DNA from: Acidobacteriota bacterium
GTDB lineage: Bacteria > Acidobacteriota > Vicinamibacteria > Fen-336
Length of the DNA stretch: 64,000 bases
Assembly (NCBI GenBank): GCA_016199625.1
Contig: JACQGI010000023.1
Span: 60,186 to 124,185, forward strand
Direction: 5' to 3'
Under the pieces are notes generated by a model. That model saw nothing but the letters and a program-made list of their open reading frames with translations. It was not told the DNA's origin and ran no database searches. The position numbers and the translations under genes were made by a program. Positions 23,394-33,320 of the stretch are shown piece by piece (position 1 is the stretch's first letter; each line of letters starts with the position of its first letter).

Positions 23394-24166
23394 CGCAGGC
23401 GCAACTCCAGGACTTCTCCCGACAGCACCGCGGTCACCCGGCCGCCCTCCTCCTCGAGGAGCAGGGCACCGCGCTCGTCCACCCCGCGGGCGATGCCGCG
23501 GATCACGCGATCGCCGTAACGGACTTCCACGGGGTGACCCCACCAGGGCACCGCGCGGGCGCGCCAGGCATCGAGTAGCGCGGGCGCTCCGAGAGACGCG
23601 AGCGCATCATACCAGACGGCCAGGCGCGCCAGGACCGCGGCCGCGACGTCCGCCACCGCGACGTCACGCCCCGTTTCGACCCGCAACGACGTCGTGGTCG
23701 CTCGCAGATCCCCCGGCAGAACGGCGGGGTCGACGGCGACGTTGACGCCGATCCCGAGGACGACGGCCTCGAGACCCGCCGCGCCGGAGAGTGCCTCCGC
23801 CAGGATGCCCCCGGCCTTCCGTTCCCCGGCGAGGAGGTCGTTCGGCCACTTCAGCCGGACCTCGACGCCGAACTCACCCAACGCCTCGGACGCCGCGACG
23901 CCGGCGGCCAGCGGCAGGAGCATCGTCCGCTCCGGCGTCCAGACGGGACGGAGGAGGATCGAGAGGCACAGGTTTCCGGCCGGCGACGCCCAGACGTGGC
24001 CGTGTCGCCCGCGTCCCGCCGTCTGGCGATCCGCCAGGACCACCGACCACTCCGCCGCCCCCGCCCGCGCGCGCTCCTTCGCGACGTCGTTGGTCGACCC
24101 GACGACTGCGAAGTGCTCGATGGGCGCAGGCCACGCGAGGCCCCGACCCTCGAGGAGCGCCCTCAC
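23390..24166 (-). CDS. birA: Biotin--[acetyl-CoA-carboxylase] ligase
   Basis: This enzyme activates biotin as biotinyl-AMP and joins it to the biotin carboxyl carrier protein. The 258-aa product has FAVVGSTNDVAKE, QTAGRGRHGHVWAS (the GRGR adenylate loop), LSILLRP, LKWPNDLL with the catalytic Lys, and KAGGILAEA, then a small C-terminal SH3-like domain. The N-terminal DNA-binding HTH of class II enzymes is absent, so this is a class I, non-repressor form. The GTG at 24166 has GGAGAGG 11 nt upstream; another GTG 7 codons earlier is possible. Confidence 0.93.
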   Translation of the reverse strand: MRALLEGRGLAWPAPIEHFAVVGSTNDVAKERARAGAAEWSVVLADRQTAGRGRHGHVWASPAGNLCLSILLRPVWTPERTMLLPLAAGVAASEALGEFGVEVRLKWPNDLLAGERKAGGILAEALSGAAGLEAVVLGIGVNVAVDPAVLPGDLRATTTSLRVETGRDVAVADVAAAVLARLAVWYDALASLGAPALLDAWRARAVPWWGHPVEVRYGDRVIRGIARGVDERGALLLEEEGGRVTAVLSGEVLELRLR

Positions 24167-24260
24167 CTGACCGCCAGCCTCTCCCACCTGCCTGCTCTGT
24201 GTCTCTGTGCCGCCGTGATCCCGTTCCGCCGGGTCTGCACCGTGTCCCTGTGTCGGGCGT

Positions 24261-25097
24261 TCAGACGGGCTCGATCTCCAGCGAGACGTCCACCGACGGC
24301 GCCGAGTGCGTGAGCGCCCCGATGGCGATGAAGTCGGGTCCGGCCTCGGCGTAGGCACGCACGGTCTCGAGGCGCACGCGACCCGAGACCTCGACGGGGA
24401 CCCGGCCGCCGATCTGCGCGACGGCACGACGGACCTCCTCGGGTGTGAAGTTGTCGAGGAGGAGCATCCCGGCGCCCGCCGCCAGCGCCTCCTCGATCTG
24501 CTCCAGCCGCTCGACCTCCACCTCGACCTCGAGCCCGTCGGCCCCGGCCACGGCCCGCCGCGTGGCCTCCCCCACGGAGCCCGCCAGCCGCACGTGGTTG
24601 TCCTTCACCAGGATCGCGGCGTCGAGCCCCGAGCGATGCGGCGTCCCCCCGCCCACCTCGACGGCGTGCTTCTCGAGGAAGCGGAGGAGGGGCGTCGTCT
24701 TCCGCGTGTCGCGGATCCTCGCCTTGGTCCCCGCCACGGCTTCCCCGAAGCGCCGCGTGAGCGTCGCGACACCGGAGAGCCGCTGGAGGAAGTTCAGCGC
24801 CACGCGCTCGGCGGTGAGGAGAGCGCGGGCGCGGCCCTCGAGCGCGGCGAGAGGCGTCCCGGCTGAACTCCAGGTGCCCTCCCCGACTTCCGGGCGCCAC
24901 ACGAGGTCGGCGTCCAGGAGCCGGAAGGCCGTCACGGCCACGTCGAGGCCCGCGACGACCAGGTCCTGCTTGGCGAGGAGCACGGCCCGGGCGCGCGCTG
25001 CTTCGGGAACCGTAGCCTCCGTCGTCGCGTCGCGCTCCCCCAGGTCCTCCTCGAGGGCCTGCCGGACGACGTGGCGCACCAGCCCCGGGACGAGCAC
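24261..25097 (-). CDS. nadC: Quinolinate phosphoribosyltransferase (nicotinate-nucleotide pyrophosphorylase)
   Basis: NadC converts quinolinate and PRPP to nicotinate mononucleotide in NAD synthesis. The 278-aa product has ALEEDLGERDATTEA, AERVALNFLQRLSGVATLT, IRDTRKTTPLLRFLEKHAV and VGGGTPHRSGL. ILVKDNHVRLAG, LEVEVERLEQIEEAL, MLLLDNFTPEEVRRAV and VEVSGRV complete the active-site barrel. All expected substrate-binding Arg, His and Lys residues are in place. The GTG start lies 2 bp after the valS stop. nadA and nadB are not in the window. Confidence 0.96.
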   Translation of the reverse strand: MLVPGLVRHVVRQALEEDLGERDATTEATVPEAARARAVLLAKQDLVVAGLDVAVTAFRLLDADLVWRPEVGEGTWSSAGTPLAALEGRARALLTAERVALNFLQRLSGVATLTRRFGEAVAGTKARIRDTRKTTPLLRFLEKHAVEVGGGTPHRSGLDAAILVKDNHVRLAGSVGEATRRAVAGADGLEVEVEVERLEQIEEALAAGAGMLLLDNFTPEEVRRAVAQIGGRVPVEVSGRVRLETVRAYAEAGPDFIAIGALTHSAPSVDVSLEIEPV

Positions 25098-25099
25098 CT

Positions 25100-27736
25100 C
25101 TAGCCCCCCATCTCCTGGAGCGTCGCCGCGACCTTGGCCAGACGCCCCTCGAGCTCGGCCACTCGCTCGCGGCTCTGCGCGACGACCTCCGGCTTCGCCC
25201 GCTGGACGAACTGGGGGTTCTCGAGCTTCTTGCGCAGCCCGTCGAGCTCGTCCATCACCTTGAGACGCTCCTTCGAGAGCCGGGTCTTTTCCGCCGCCAG
25301 GTCGAACAGACCCGCCATGGGAATGCGCAGCTCGACGGCACCCACGGGCTGGTTGATGGTGCGCGCTGCGTCCGGGGCGGAGGCCACGACCTCGAGCGAC
25401 TCGAGACGGGCCAGGCTCTTCACCAGGGCCTCGTGGCGCGCGACGAACTCCCGGTCCCGGGTCCCGCCGGCGACCACCGTCGCGTCGATACGCCGCCGCG
25501 GCTCCACCTCGTACGTCGCGCGGATCGTCCGGATCGCGGTGACGAGGCGCATGAGACGGCCCATCTCCTCCTCGGCTGACGGGTCGCGCTTCGTCGGGTC
25601 GGGCTTCGGGAACCCAGCCAGCATGATCGACGGGCCCTCGTGGGGCAAGCGCTGCCAGATCTCCTCGGTGACGAACGGGGCGATCGGGTGCAGGAGGCGG
25701 AGCGACGCCTCGAGCACCTCCACGAGCACCGCGCGGGCTCGCGGAGCCTCGGTGGCGTCGGCCAGGAGCACCTTGGAGCACTCCACGTACCAGTCGCACA
25801 CCTCGTCCCAGAGGAAGTGGTAGAGGGCTCCGGCGGCCTGGTCGAAGCGGAACTCCTCGAGGGCGGCGTTCACGGAGCCCGCCACGTCCTGCAGGCGGCT
25901 CAGGATCCACCGGCTCGGCAGAGGTAGCGCCGCGACGTCGCCGGCGGAGGCGCGATCGCCCGCGAGGTTCATCAGGGTGAACCGGGCCGCGTTCCAGAGC
26001 TTGTTGACGAACGCCTTGTAACCCAGCAGGCGCGCCTCGCCGAGCGAGGGGTCGGTCCCCGGCGCGGCGAGGGCCGTCAGGGTGAAGCGCAGCGCGTCGG
26101 TCCCGTGCTTCTCGATGACCGCGAGGGGGTCCACGTCGTTGCCCCGCGTCTTCGACATCTTCTCGCCCTTCTCGTCGCGGACGAGGCCGTTGATGAAGAC
26201 CTTGCGGAACGGGACGTCGCCGGCAAACCGCATCCCGAGCATGATCATCCGCGCCACCCAGAAGAAGATGATGTCGAAGCCCGTCATCATCACGTCGTTG
26301 GGGTAGTAGCGGCGGAAGTCGGCGCTCTTCTCGGGCCAGCCCAGGGTCGAGAACGGAAACAGGCCCGACGAGAACCACGTGTCGAGGACGTCGGTCTCCT
26401 GGACCAGGGCCGTGCCGCCGCACTTCGGGCACGTCGTCGGATCCTCGCGAGCCACGATCAGCTCCGAGCAGCCCCCGCAGGTCCACGCCGGGATGCGATG
26501 ACCCCACCAGAGCTGCCGCGAGACGCACCAGTCGCGGATGTTCCGCATCCACTCGAAGTAGGTCTTGCTCCAGTTCTCGGGGACGAAGACGATCCGGCCG
26601 TCCTCCACCGCCTGGATCGCCGGCTCGGCGAGCGGCCCCGTTCTGACGAACCACTGGTTCGAGAGCCGCGGCTCCACGACGGTGTCGCAGCGCTGGCATC
26701 GGCCGAGCGGGACCTGGTGGGGCGTGGACTTCACCAGGAGGCCCTCGGCCGAGAGCTGGTTGACGATCCCCTTGCGCGCCTCCAGGCGGTCCTGACCGGC
26801 GTAGGGGCCCGCGTTCCCGTTGAGGACGCCGCGCTCGTCCATGATCTCGACGGCGGGCAGCCCGAGCCTTTGAGCCGCCTGGAAGTCGTTCGGATCGTGG
26901 GCCGGCGTGATCTTCACCGCGCCGGTCCCGAACTCCCGGTCCACGAAGGCGTCGGCCACCACGGGGATCTCGCGCTTCAGCACCGGGAGGATCACCCTCC
27001 TGCCGATGAGGTGCCTGTACCGCTCGTCCTCGGGGTGCACCGCGACCGCCGTGTCGCCCAGCAGCGTCTCGGGGCGCGTCGTGGCCACCACGATGCCCTG
27101 CCCCCCGTCGGCCGCCGGATAGCGGATGTGCCACAGGCTGCCGTTCTCCGCGGCCACCTCCACTTCGAGGTCCGACAGCGCCGTCACGCAGCGCGGACAC
27201 CAGTTGACGATGTAGTTCCCCCGGTAGACGAGTCCGTCCTCCCAGAGCGAGACGAACACCTCGCGGACCGCCCGGGACAGCGTCGCGTCGAGGGTGAAGC
27301 GCTCTCGCGTCCAGTCGAGAGAGTAGCCCATCAAACGCAGCTGACGCGCGATGGTGCCTCCGCTCTCGTCCTTCCACTCCCAGACGCGTCGCTCGAACGC
27401 CTCCCGGCCCAGGTCCTCCTTGCGCCTACCCTCCTTGGCGAGCTGCCTCTCGACCACGGTCTGCGTCGCGATGCCCGCATGGTCGAGGCCGGGGAGCCAG
27501 AGGGTGTCGAAGCCGCTCATCCGCCTCCAGCGCACGATCACGTCCTGCAGGGTCAGGGTGAAGGCGTGGCCGATGTGCAGCGAGCCGGTGACGTTGGGCG
27601 GAGGGATGACGATGCAGAACGGACGGCGGCCGGAAGCGGGATCCGCGCCGAAGAAACCGCTCTCCTCCCAGTAGCGGTACCAGCGGGGCTCCACGTCCCG
27701 CGGCTCGAACGTTTTCCCGAGTGTCTCCTGGATCAA
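25100..27736 (-). CDS. valS: Valyl-tRNA synthetase
   Basis: This class I synthetase charges tRNA-Val with valine and is 878 aa, a usual length. It shows the HIGH region VTGSLHIGHAFTLTLQD, WLPGLDHAGIATQ, the CP1 editing domain (VATTRPETLLGDTAVAVHP), a zinc-like CPKC knuckle, and KMSKS as GEKMSKTRGND. The anticodon-binding helical domain and the C-terminal coiled-coil arm (about 815-875, LSKERLKVMDELDGLRKKL) follow. The start is a TTG at 27736 with GGGGAG 9 nt upstream; no in-frame ATG or GTG precedes the conserved N-terminus. A tRNA-Val gene lies 30 kb away. Confidence 0.97.
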   Translation of the reverse strand: MIQETLGKTFEPRDVEPRWYRYWEESGFFGADPASGRRPFCIVIPPPNVTGSLHIGHAFTLTLQDVIVRWRRMSGFDTLWLPGLDHAGIATQTVVERQLAKEGRRKEDLGREAFERRVWEWKDESGGTIARQLRLMGYSLDWTRERFTLDATLSRAVREVFVSLWEDGLVYRGNYIVNWCPRCVTALSDLEVEVAAENGSLWHIRYPAADGGQGIVVATTRPETLLGDTAVAVHPEDERYRHLIGRRVILPVLKREIPVVADAFVDREFGTGAVKITPAHDPNDFQAAQRLGLPAVEIMDERGVLNGNAGPYAGQDRLEARKGIVNQLSAEGLLVKSTPHQVPLGRCQRCDTVVEPRLSNQWFVRTGPLAEPAIQAVEDGRIVFVPENWSKTYFEWMRNIRDWCVSRQLWWGHRIPAWTCGGCSELIVAREDPTTCPKCGGTALVQETDVLDTWFSSGLFPFSTLGWPEKSADFRRYYPNDVMMTGFDIIFFWVARMIMLGMRFAGDVPFRKVFINGLVRDEKGEKMSKTRGNDVDPLAVIEKHGTDALRFTLTALAAPGTDPSLGEARLLGYKAFVNKLWNAARFTLMNLAGDRASAGDVAALPLPSRWILSRLQDVAGSVNAALEEFRFDQAAGALYHFLWDEVCDWYVECSKVLLADATEAPRARAVLVEVLEASLRLLHPIAPFVTEEIWQRLPHEGPSIMLAGFPKPDPTKRDPSAEEEMGRLMRLVTAIRTIRATYEVEPRRRIDATVVAGGTRDREFVARHEALVKSLARLESLEVVASAPDAARTINQPVGAVELRIPMAGLFDLAAEKTRLSKERLKVMDELDGLRKKLENPQFVQRAKPEVVAQSRERVAELEGRLAKVAATLQEMGG

Positions 27737-27836
27737 GTCGAAGATCTCCCCATGCGTCGGGCGCTCGCCCCGCCTTTCGGGGACGACGCGCGCCGTGTTC
27801 GTTTGGAGCGGGTGGCGGGCCGCGCGGAGCGCGACC

Positions 27837-29165
27837 CTAGGTCTGCTGCAGCTCCGCCTTGAGGCGCTCGATCTCCTTCTTGATGAGGGCCTCGGCCAGG
27901 TCCGGGATGACCTCCCACGCCACCTCGCGCACCACCTTCTCCGAGATCTGTGCGACGACGCGCTGGGCGATCTGTTGGACCATGTCCATCGGAACCGCCA
28001 CCTCCGCGGCCGACGACGGCGCCGAGGCTCCGGCCTCCCGCGCAGGCGGCGTCACGTCCGCGAACGACGCCACAGGCTCGGGCGCGAGGACCGGCGGTGG
28101 CGGCGGAGCCGGCGCGGCGCTCACGGGCTCCCTTGGCGGAGGCACGACGGCCGGCGGCGGCAGCGGCTCGGGCTCGTACGACGCCGCTGCGTGCGCCGTG
28201 GCCGGCATTCCCTCCTCCTCGAAGACCTCCTCGAAGACCGCGCTCCCCTCGTGCTCCACCTTCCCCGATCCGAGGCCCGCCTGCGCCCGGGTCTCGAGCG
28301 GCACCTCCACTGTGGGCTGCGACCACGGCGCGGGCTCGCCCGGCGTGAACGTCACCGTGGACGAGGAGTCGGCCGGCTCGGCCGCCGCAGGCTCCTCGGG
28401 GCTGATGGACATCAGCTCCCCGGGTCCGGCGTCCATGTCGTCGGCCACGTACAGCTCCTGGTCGAGCGGCGTGATGGGCTCGGGGGCCGGGGGGGTTTCC
28501 TCCATCTCCATCGCGTCGGCGAGGGTGGGCGCCGCCTCGTGGGCGTACGGCTCGTCGGGGATGAAGGATGCCTCCTCCACTCCAGGGGCGGCGGAGGCCA
28601 TGGCGGGCGCCGCCGGTGGCGGCGGCGGCGCGGCTGGCATCGATCCGGCCGGCTCGAAGTCGGCCGGAGCCTCGAAGGCCTCGAACATGGACTGGGGCGC
28701 CGGGGCTGGCGGAGGCGCGAAAGCAGGCGCTGCCGGAGGCGGAGCCGGCGGCGGAGGGACCAACGGGCGAGCAGGGGGGGCCACCTGACGCGAGGCGGCC
28801 TGGCTCAGGAGGTCCTTCACCTTGGCGATGAGCGTCTGCGGCTCGAAGGGCTTGGCGAGGAAGCCGTCGCAGCCGACCCGCGCGGCACGCTCCTGGTCGA
28901 AGGGTTCGAAGGCTCCCGTGAGGAGCAGGACCGGGACGTGGGCGAGGGGTGGTTGCTTTTTGATGAAGTCGCACACCTCGTAGCCGTCCTTCTCCGGCAT
29001 GATGATGTCGCAGAGAACGATGTCCGGCCGGACCTCCAGCGCCTTCTCGACCGCCAGGCGGCCGTTGCCGACCGTCACCACCTCGAAATCCTCGTCCGAA
29101 AAGGTCAGCTCGATGACCTTCTGGATGGTGATGCTGTCGTCGGCCAGCAGGATCTTCTTGCCCAT
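27837..29165 (-). CDS. Response regulator with long Ala/Pro-rich tail and C-terminal helix
   Basis: The 442-aa product has an N-terminal REC domain (1-125): acidic pair LLADDSITIQKV, phospho-acceptor Asp53 in LCDIIMPEKDGYEV, LLTGAF, and Lys in GFLAKPFEP. About 250 residues of low-complexity Pro/Ala/Glu sequence follow, then a conserved-looking amphipathic helix (MVQQIAQRVVAQISEKVVREVAWEV) ending EIERLKAELQ. This layout matches response regulators found in deltaproteobacterial and acidobacterial genomes near motility or secretion genes; no DNA-binding domain is present, so output is probably by protein contact. A strong promoter lies 80 bp upstream. Confidence 0.88.
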   Translation of the reverse strand: MGKKILLADDSITIQKVIELTFSDEDFEVVTVGNGRLAVEKALEVRPDIVLCDIIMPEKDGYEVCDFIKKQPPLAHVPVLLLTGAFEPFDQERAARVGCDGFLAKPFEPQTLIAKVKDLLSQAASRQVAPPARPLVPPPPAPPPAAPAFAPPPAPAPQSMFEAFEAPADFEPAGSMPAAPPPPPAAPAMASAAPGVEEASFIPDEPYAHEAAPTLADAMEMEETPPAPEPITPLDQELYVADDMDAGPGELMSISPEEPAAAEPADSSSTVTFTPGEPAPWSQPTVEVPLETRAQAGLGSGKVEHEGSAVFEEVFEEEGMPATAHAAASYEPEPLPPPAVVPPPREPVSAAPAPPPPPVLAPEPVASFADVTPPAREAGASAPSSAAEVAVPMDMVQQIAQRVVAQISEKVVREVAWEVIPDLAEALIKKEIERLKAELQQT

Positions 29166-29300
29166 CGCCAGTGACCCTCCGGAAGAAAACCGGCCGTCGG
29201 CCTCCGCGGACGGCTACGGCTCCAAACGGGAGGCGCTGGCGACGAAGATAGACCCCTTCTGTCCGTATGTCAACGACTTATCGGTGGGTCCAGGGGGACA
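29166..29300. other. Leader of the response regulator gene
   Basis: This is a non-coding stretch between the response regulator start and the mosaic repeat. It contains the promoter at 29245-29273 and about 70 nt of untranslated leader with a G/C-rich hairpin-prone part. Nothing else is seen in it. Confidence 0.5.
29245..29273 (-). promoter_or_regulatory. Promoter of the response regulator gene
   Basis: On the minus strand a perfect TTGACA (29268-29273) is followed after exactly 17 bp by TATCTT (29245-29250). It is one of the best sigma70-type promoters in the window. It begins 13 bp from the mosaic repeat, so the repeat sits directly upstream of the -35. Confidence 0.75.
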
Positions 29301-29431
29301 CGTGCGAGTCAATGAGGGTCCAGGGGGACGAGGAGCCGGGTCCGGGTCCGGCCCCGCAGTCCCCCTGGCGCACGCGCGGGCCCGCGAGGGCGGAGCGGCG
29401 CGTGCGAGTCAATGAGGGTCCAGGGGGACGA
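29286..29431. repeat. Mosaic short repeat (REP/BIME-like) array
   Basis: A 31-bp unit occurs as a perfect direct repeat at 29301-29331 and 29401-29431, exactly 100 bp apart. Its core GGTCCAGGGGGAC also appears at 29287-29299. Between the two full copies lies an inverted core, GTCCCCCTGG (29359-29368), able to pair with CCAGGGGGAC at 29320-29329. Direct plus inverted copies with short spacers are the layout of bacterial interspersed mosaic elements. No transposase is seen nearby. The right-hand copy overlaps the end of the next gene. Confidence 0.75.
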
Positions 29432-29855
29432 CCGACGACTCGACCAGACGGATGACGTCCCGGGTCGAGGAGCCCGGGAGGAAGACCTCGGCGACGCCCA
29501 TGGACTTGAGCTCGGGGATGTCCTGGGTCGGAATGATGCCCCCGACGAAGACCCGGACACCCTCCATCCCTTTCTCGCGCAGCAACTCCATGACCTTCCT
29601 GCAGATGGGCAGGTGCGCGCCCGAGAGGATGGACAGGCCGACGACGTCGACGTCCTCCTGGGCGGCCGCCGCGACGATCTGCTCGGCGCTCTGTCGCAGC
29701 CCCGTGTACACGACCTCCATCCCCGCGTCCCGGAGCGCCCGGGCCACGACCTTCGCTCCGCGATCGTGGCCGTCCAGCCCCGGCTTGGCGATGAGGACTC
29801 GCACCTTCCTCGAAGGTTTCCCTGCCCTCGTCTCGTCCGTTGCGCTCGCGGTCAT
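29409..29855 (-). CDS. Cobalamin-binding small subunit of methylmalonyl-CoA-mutase-type enzyme
   Basis: This 148-aa B12-binding protein has [14 protein letters not shown] (Asp28-x-His30-x-x-Gly33, with His30 the lower axial ligand of cobalt), then [35 protein letters not shown] and [10 protein letters not shown]. It would pair with the catalytic subunit encoded 36 bp upstream in the split, two-polypeptide form of acyl-CoA mutase. The last residues (VVPLDPH) and the TGA are supplied by the mosaic repeat, so the natural C-terminus may have been altered. Substrate (methylmalonyl-CoA versus isobutyryl-CoA types) cannot be fixed from this subunit. Confidence 0.92.
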   Translation of the reverse strand: MTASATDETRAGKPSRKVRVLIAKPGLDGHDRGAKVVARALRDAGMEVVYTGLRQSAEQIVAAAAQEDVDVVGLSILSGAHLPICRKVMELLREKGMEGVRVFVGGIIPTQDIPELKSMGVAEVFLPGSSTRDVIRLVESSVVPLDPH

Positions 29856-29891
29856 CGTGGCCCTCTCGTCTCCGTGCCTCCGTGGCCTGCG

Positions 29892-31526
<1,635 letters not shown>

Positions 31527-31568
31527 GCCTGCTCCCCCGCGCCGGAAATTCTACACGAAGCCGATCGC

Positions 31569-32339
31569 TCAGACGTCGACGGCGCCGCCGTCGCGCCTGC
31601 GGACCACGCGGGCGGGCACGCCTGCGGCGACCACGCCATCGGGCAGATCCTGCGTGACCACGGCGTTCGCCCCCACGACGACGTCGTTCCCGATCCGGAT
31701 GCCGTCCAGGACCTTGGCACCGGTGCCCAGCCAAACGTTGTCGCCCAGGTCGATCCCCCGGGAGACCCGCGCCTGCTCGAGGACGGGCGCATCGGCGCCC
31801 TCGAACTCGTGACCGCCGCCCACGAGGTAGGTGTAGGCGGCGAAGAGCCCGTAACGGCCGACGGTCACCCTCGAGCCGGAGAACACCTCCGAGTAGAACC
31901 CGATGTTGACGTGGTCGCCGAGGACGATGTCGCCGTCCTTGCACGAGAGGATCGTGCCCCGCCCGAGGAACACGTTGCTCCCCACGGTGATCCCGCTGTT
32001 GGTCGAGCCCTTGGCGTCGAGGACCACGAGATCGTCCACGATCACGTTGTCCCCCAGGCGGATCTTGGCCGGATGGCGCAGGACCACCCCCTGGCCGAAC
32101 GTGACGTTCCTCCCGACCGAGCCCATGAGCCAGGGGTACGTGATCTTCCGCACGAGGAGCCCCAGCGCCCCGGGGAGGCCCGAGGTGAGCGTGATCACGA
32201 GCTCGTAGAGGAGCAATCGACCGAGGCTTCGGCTCCCGACGATGAGGTCCTGGTACTTCGTCAGGGCAGACCGCCCGCCGGCGGAGAGGGCCTCCTCGAT
32301 GCCGACCGGTCGACGCTCGGGCACGGACATGGGCTCCAC
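31569..32339 (-). CDS. Hexapeptide-repeat acyltransferase (LbH fold)
   Basis: The 256-aa product belongs to the left-handed beta-helix acyltransferases that O-acetylate or otherwise acylate sugars. An N-terminal helical segment with hydrophobic patches (about 30-75, LLLYELVITLTSGLPGALGLL) may touch the membrane. From about 78 to 245 there are hexapeptide turns ([LIV]-G-x4) such as IRLGDNVIVDD, ITVGSNVFLGRG, IVLGDHVNIGF, IDLGDNVWLGTG and IRIGNDVVVGANAVV, ending AAGVPARVVRR. Its divergent neighbours include glycan biosynthesis genes, so a surface polysaccharide is the likely target; this is inference. Confidence 0.85.
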   Translation of the reverse strand: MEPMSVPERRPVGIEEALSAGGRSALTKYQDLIVGSRSLGRLLLYELVITLTSGLPGALGLLVRKITYPWLMGSVGRNVTFGQGVVLRHPAKIRLGDNVIVDDLVVLDAKGSTNSGITVGSNVFLGRGTILSCKDGDIVLGDHVNIGFYSEVFSGSRVTVGRYGLFAAYTYLVGGGHEFEGADAPVLEQARVSRGIDLGDNVWLGTGAKVLDGIRIGNDVVVGANAVVTQDLPDGVVAAGVPARVVRRRDGGAVDV

Positions 32340-32351
32340 GCATCCCCCTCG

Positions 32352-32381
32352 TTGACCGTTTCGCGGAACCTACTGTAGCAT
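32352..32381 (+). promoter_or_regulatory. Promoter of the rightward glycan operon
   Basis: TTGACC (32352-32357), an 18-bp spacer and TAGCAT (32376-32381) lie 27 bp before the lipoprotein ATG, in the 69-bp gap between divergent genes. It could drive 32409 through 38702, since those genes overlap or abut. Confidence 0.55.
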
Positions 32382-32408
32382 GAGAGCTTTGCGAGGCGTC
32401 CCCCCGAG

Positions 32409-33320
32409 ATGATCCTGAGCCTCACCCGCATGAGTCTCGCACGTGTCGCCGCCTGCCTTCTGGTCCTCGCCGCCGGGGGATGCGGCTCCCCCACCGGTCC
32501 TTCCGACGAGCTGCCGGCGCAGCCCCAGGCGATCAGCCCGGCCGAGGGCGCTCGGGCCACGAGCGACACGCCGACGCTGTCCGTCCGCAATGCAAGGGGC
32601 TACGACTCTGGCCAGGCGCAGTACACCTTCCGCGTGTTCAACGCAGGCGGCACTCGCGAGCTGGTGGACCCGGTCACGGTGCCGGCCGGGCGCACCACCA
32701 CCGCCGCCACACTGACGACGCCCCTCCCCCGAAGCCTCACGGTGACCTGGAGCGTCACGGCCAAGGGCCTCGCCGGCGAGGTGACCTCGACCCGGTTCAC
32801 CTTTCGGACGGTCGCCGTCGAGTGCTCCTCGGGGCGAGACCCGTACGCGAAGGCCGTGGTCGAGTGGTTCGTACCGGCCTGCTCCCTCGCCCAGAACATC
32901 TACAACGATCCCCTCGAGGTCCTCGGCCCGCCGGACGCCGGGGGAAGGGCCCCCGACATGTTCTTCGGCTTCATGAGCCTGGGCTACCAGGGCCACGTCA
33001 CGGTGGACATGGAAGGCTGCGCGGTGGACGGCCCCGGTCCCGACGTCCGCATCTACCAGACCGCCAGCCGCGAGGAAGTGACGCTCTTCGCCGCGGGGCG
33101 TCCCGACGGGCCCTTCGTCCTCCTCGAGAAGGAGAAGCGCTGCGGCACGCCGTCCGACGGCCTCTACTCCAACCACTGCGACTTCGACCTCGCGACGGCC
33201 GAGCTGGAGGAGGCCCGGTATTTCCGCATCGAGGACGGCGAGCTGTTCCCCTGCCCCGGCGACACGGTGACCGAGGGGGCCGACATCGACGCCATCCAGA
33301 TCCTGCACCAGAAGCCGTGA
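32409..33320 (+). CDS. Lipoprotein of unknown function
   Basis: This is a 303-aa exported protein. A signal peptide with lipobox LAAGGC places the lipidated Cys at about residue 25, followed by a Ser/Pro linker. Residues about 40-135 look like a fibronectin/Ig-type beta domain (QPQAISPAEGARATSDTPTL, YTFRVFNAGG, LTVTWSVTAKGLAGEV). A C-terminal domain of about 165 residues includes NDPLEVLGPPDAGG, GYQGHVTVDMEG, VRIYQTASREEV and RYFRIEDGELFP. It resembles discoidin-like carbohydrate- or surface-binding folds, with several Cys. No enzyme motif is seen. It ends in a GTGA overlap with the next membrane protein. Confidence 0.75.
   Translation: MILSLTRMSLARVAACLLVLAAGGCGSPTGPSDELPAQPQAISPAEGARATSDTPTLSVRNARGYDSGQAQYTFRVFNAGGTRELVDPVTVPAGRTTTAATLTTPLPRSLTVTWSVTAKGLAGEVTSTRFTFRTVAVECSSGRDPYAKAVVEWFVPACSLAQNIYNDPLEVLGPPDAGGRAPDMFFGFMSLGYQGHVTVDMEGCAVDGPGPDVRIYQTASREEVTLFAAGRPDGPFVLLEKEKRCGTPSDGLYSNHCDFDLATAELEEARYFRIEDGELFPCPGDTVTEGADIDAIQILHQKP

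Noticed and set aside
23390..24166. BirA as biotin operon repressor
   Set aside because: No N-terminal helix-turn-helix domain is present before the catalytic domain.
25098..27377. Upstream extension of the nadC frame giving a 1038-residue product
   Set aside because: The extra part lies in the wrong frame over valS; nadC begins at the GTG at 25097 where homology starts.
29286..29431. CRISPR array
   Set aside because: Only two full copies, unequal spacing (30 and 100 bp), an inverted copy between them, no cas genes.
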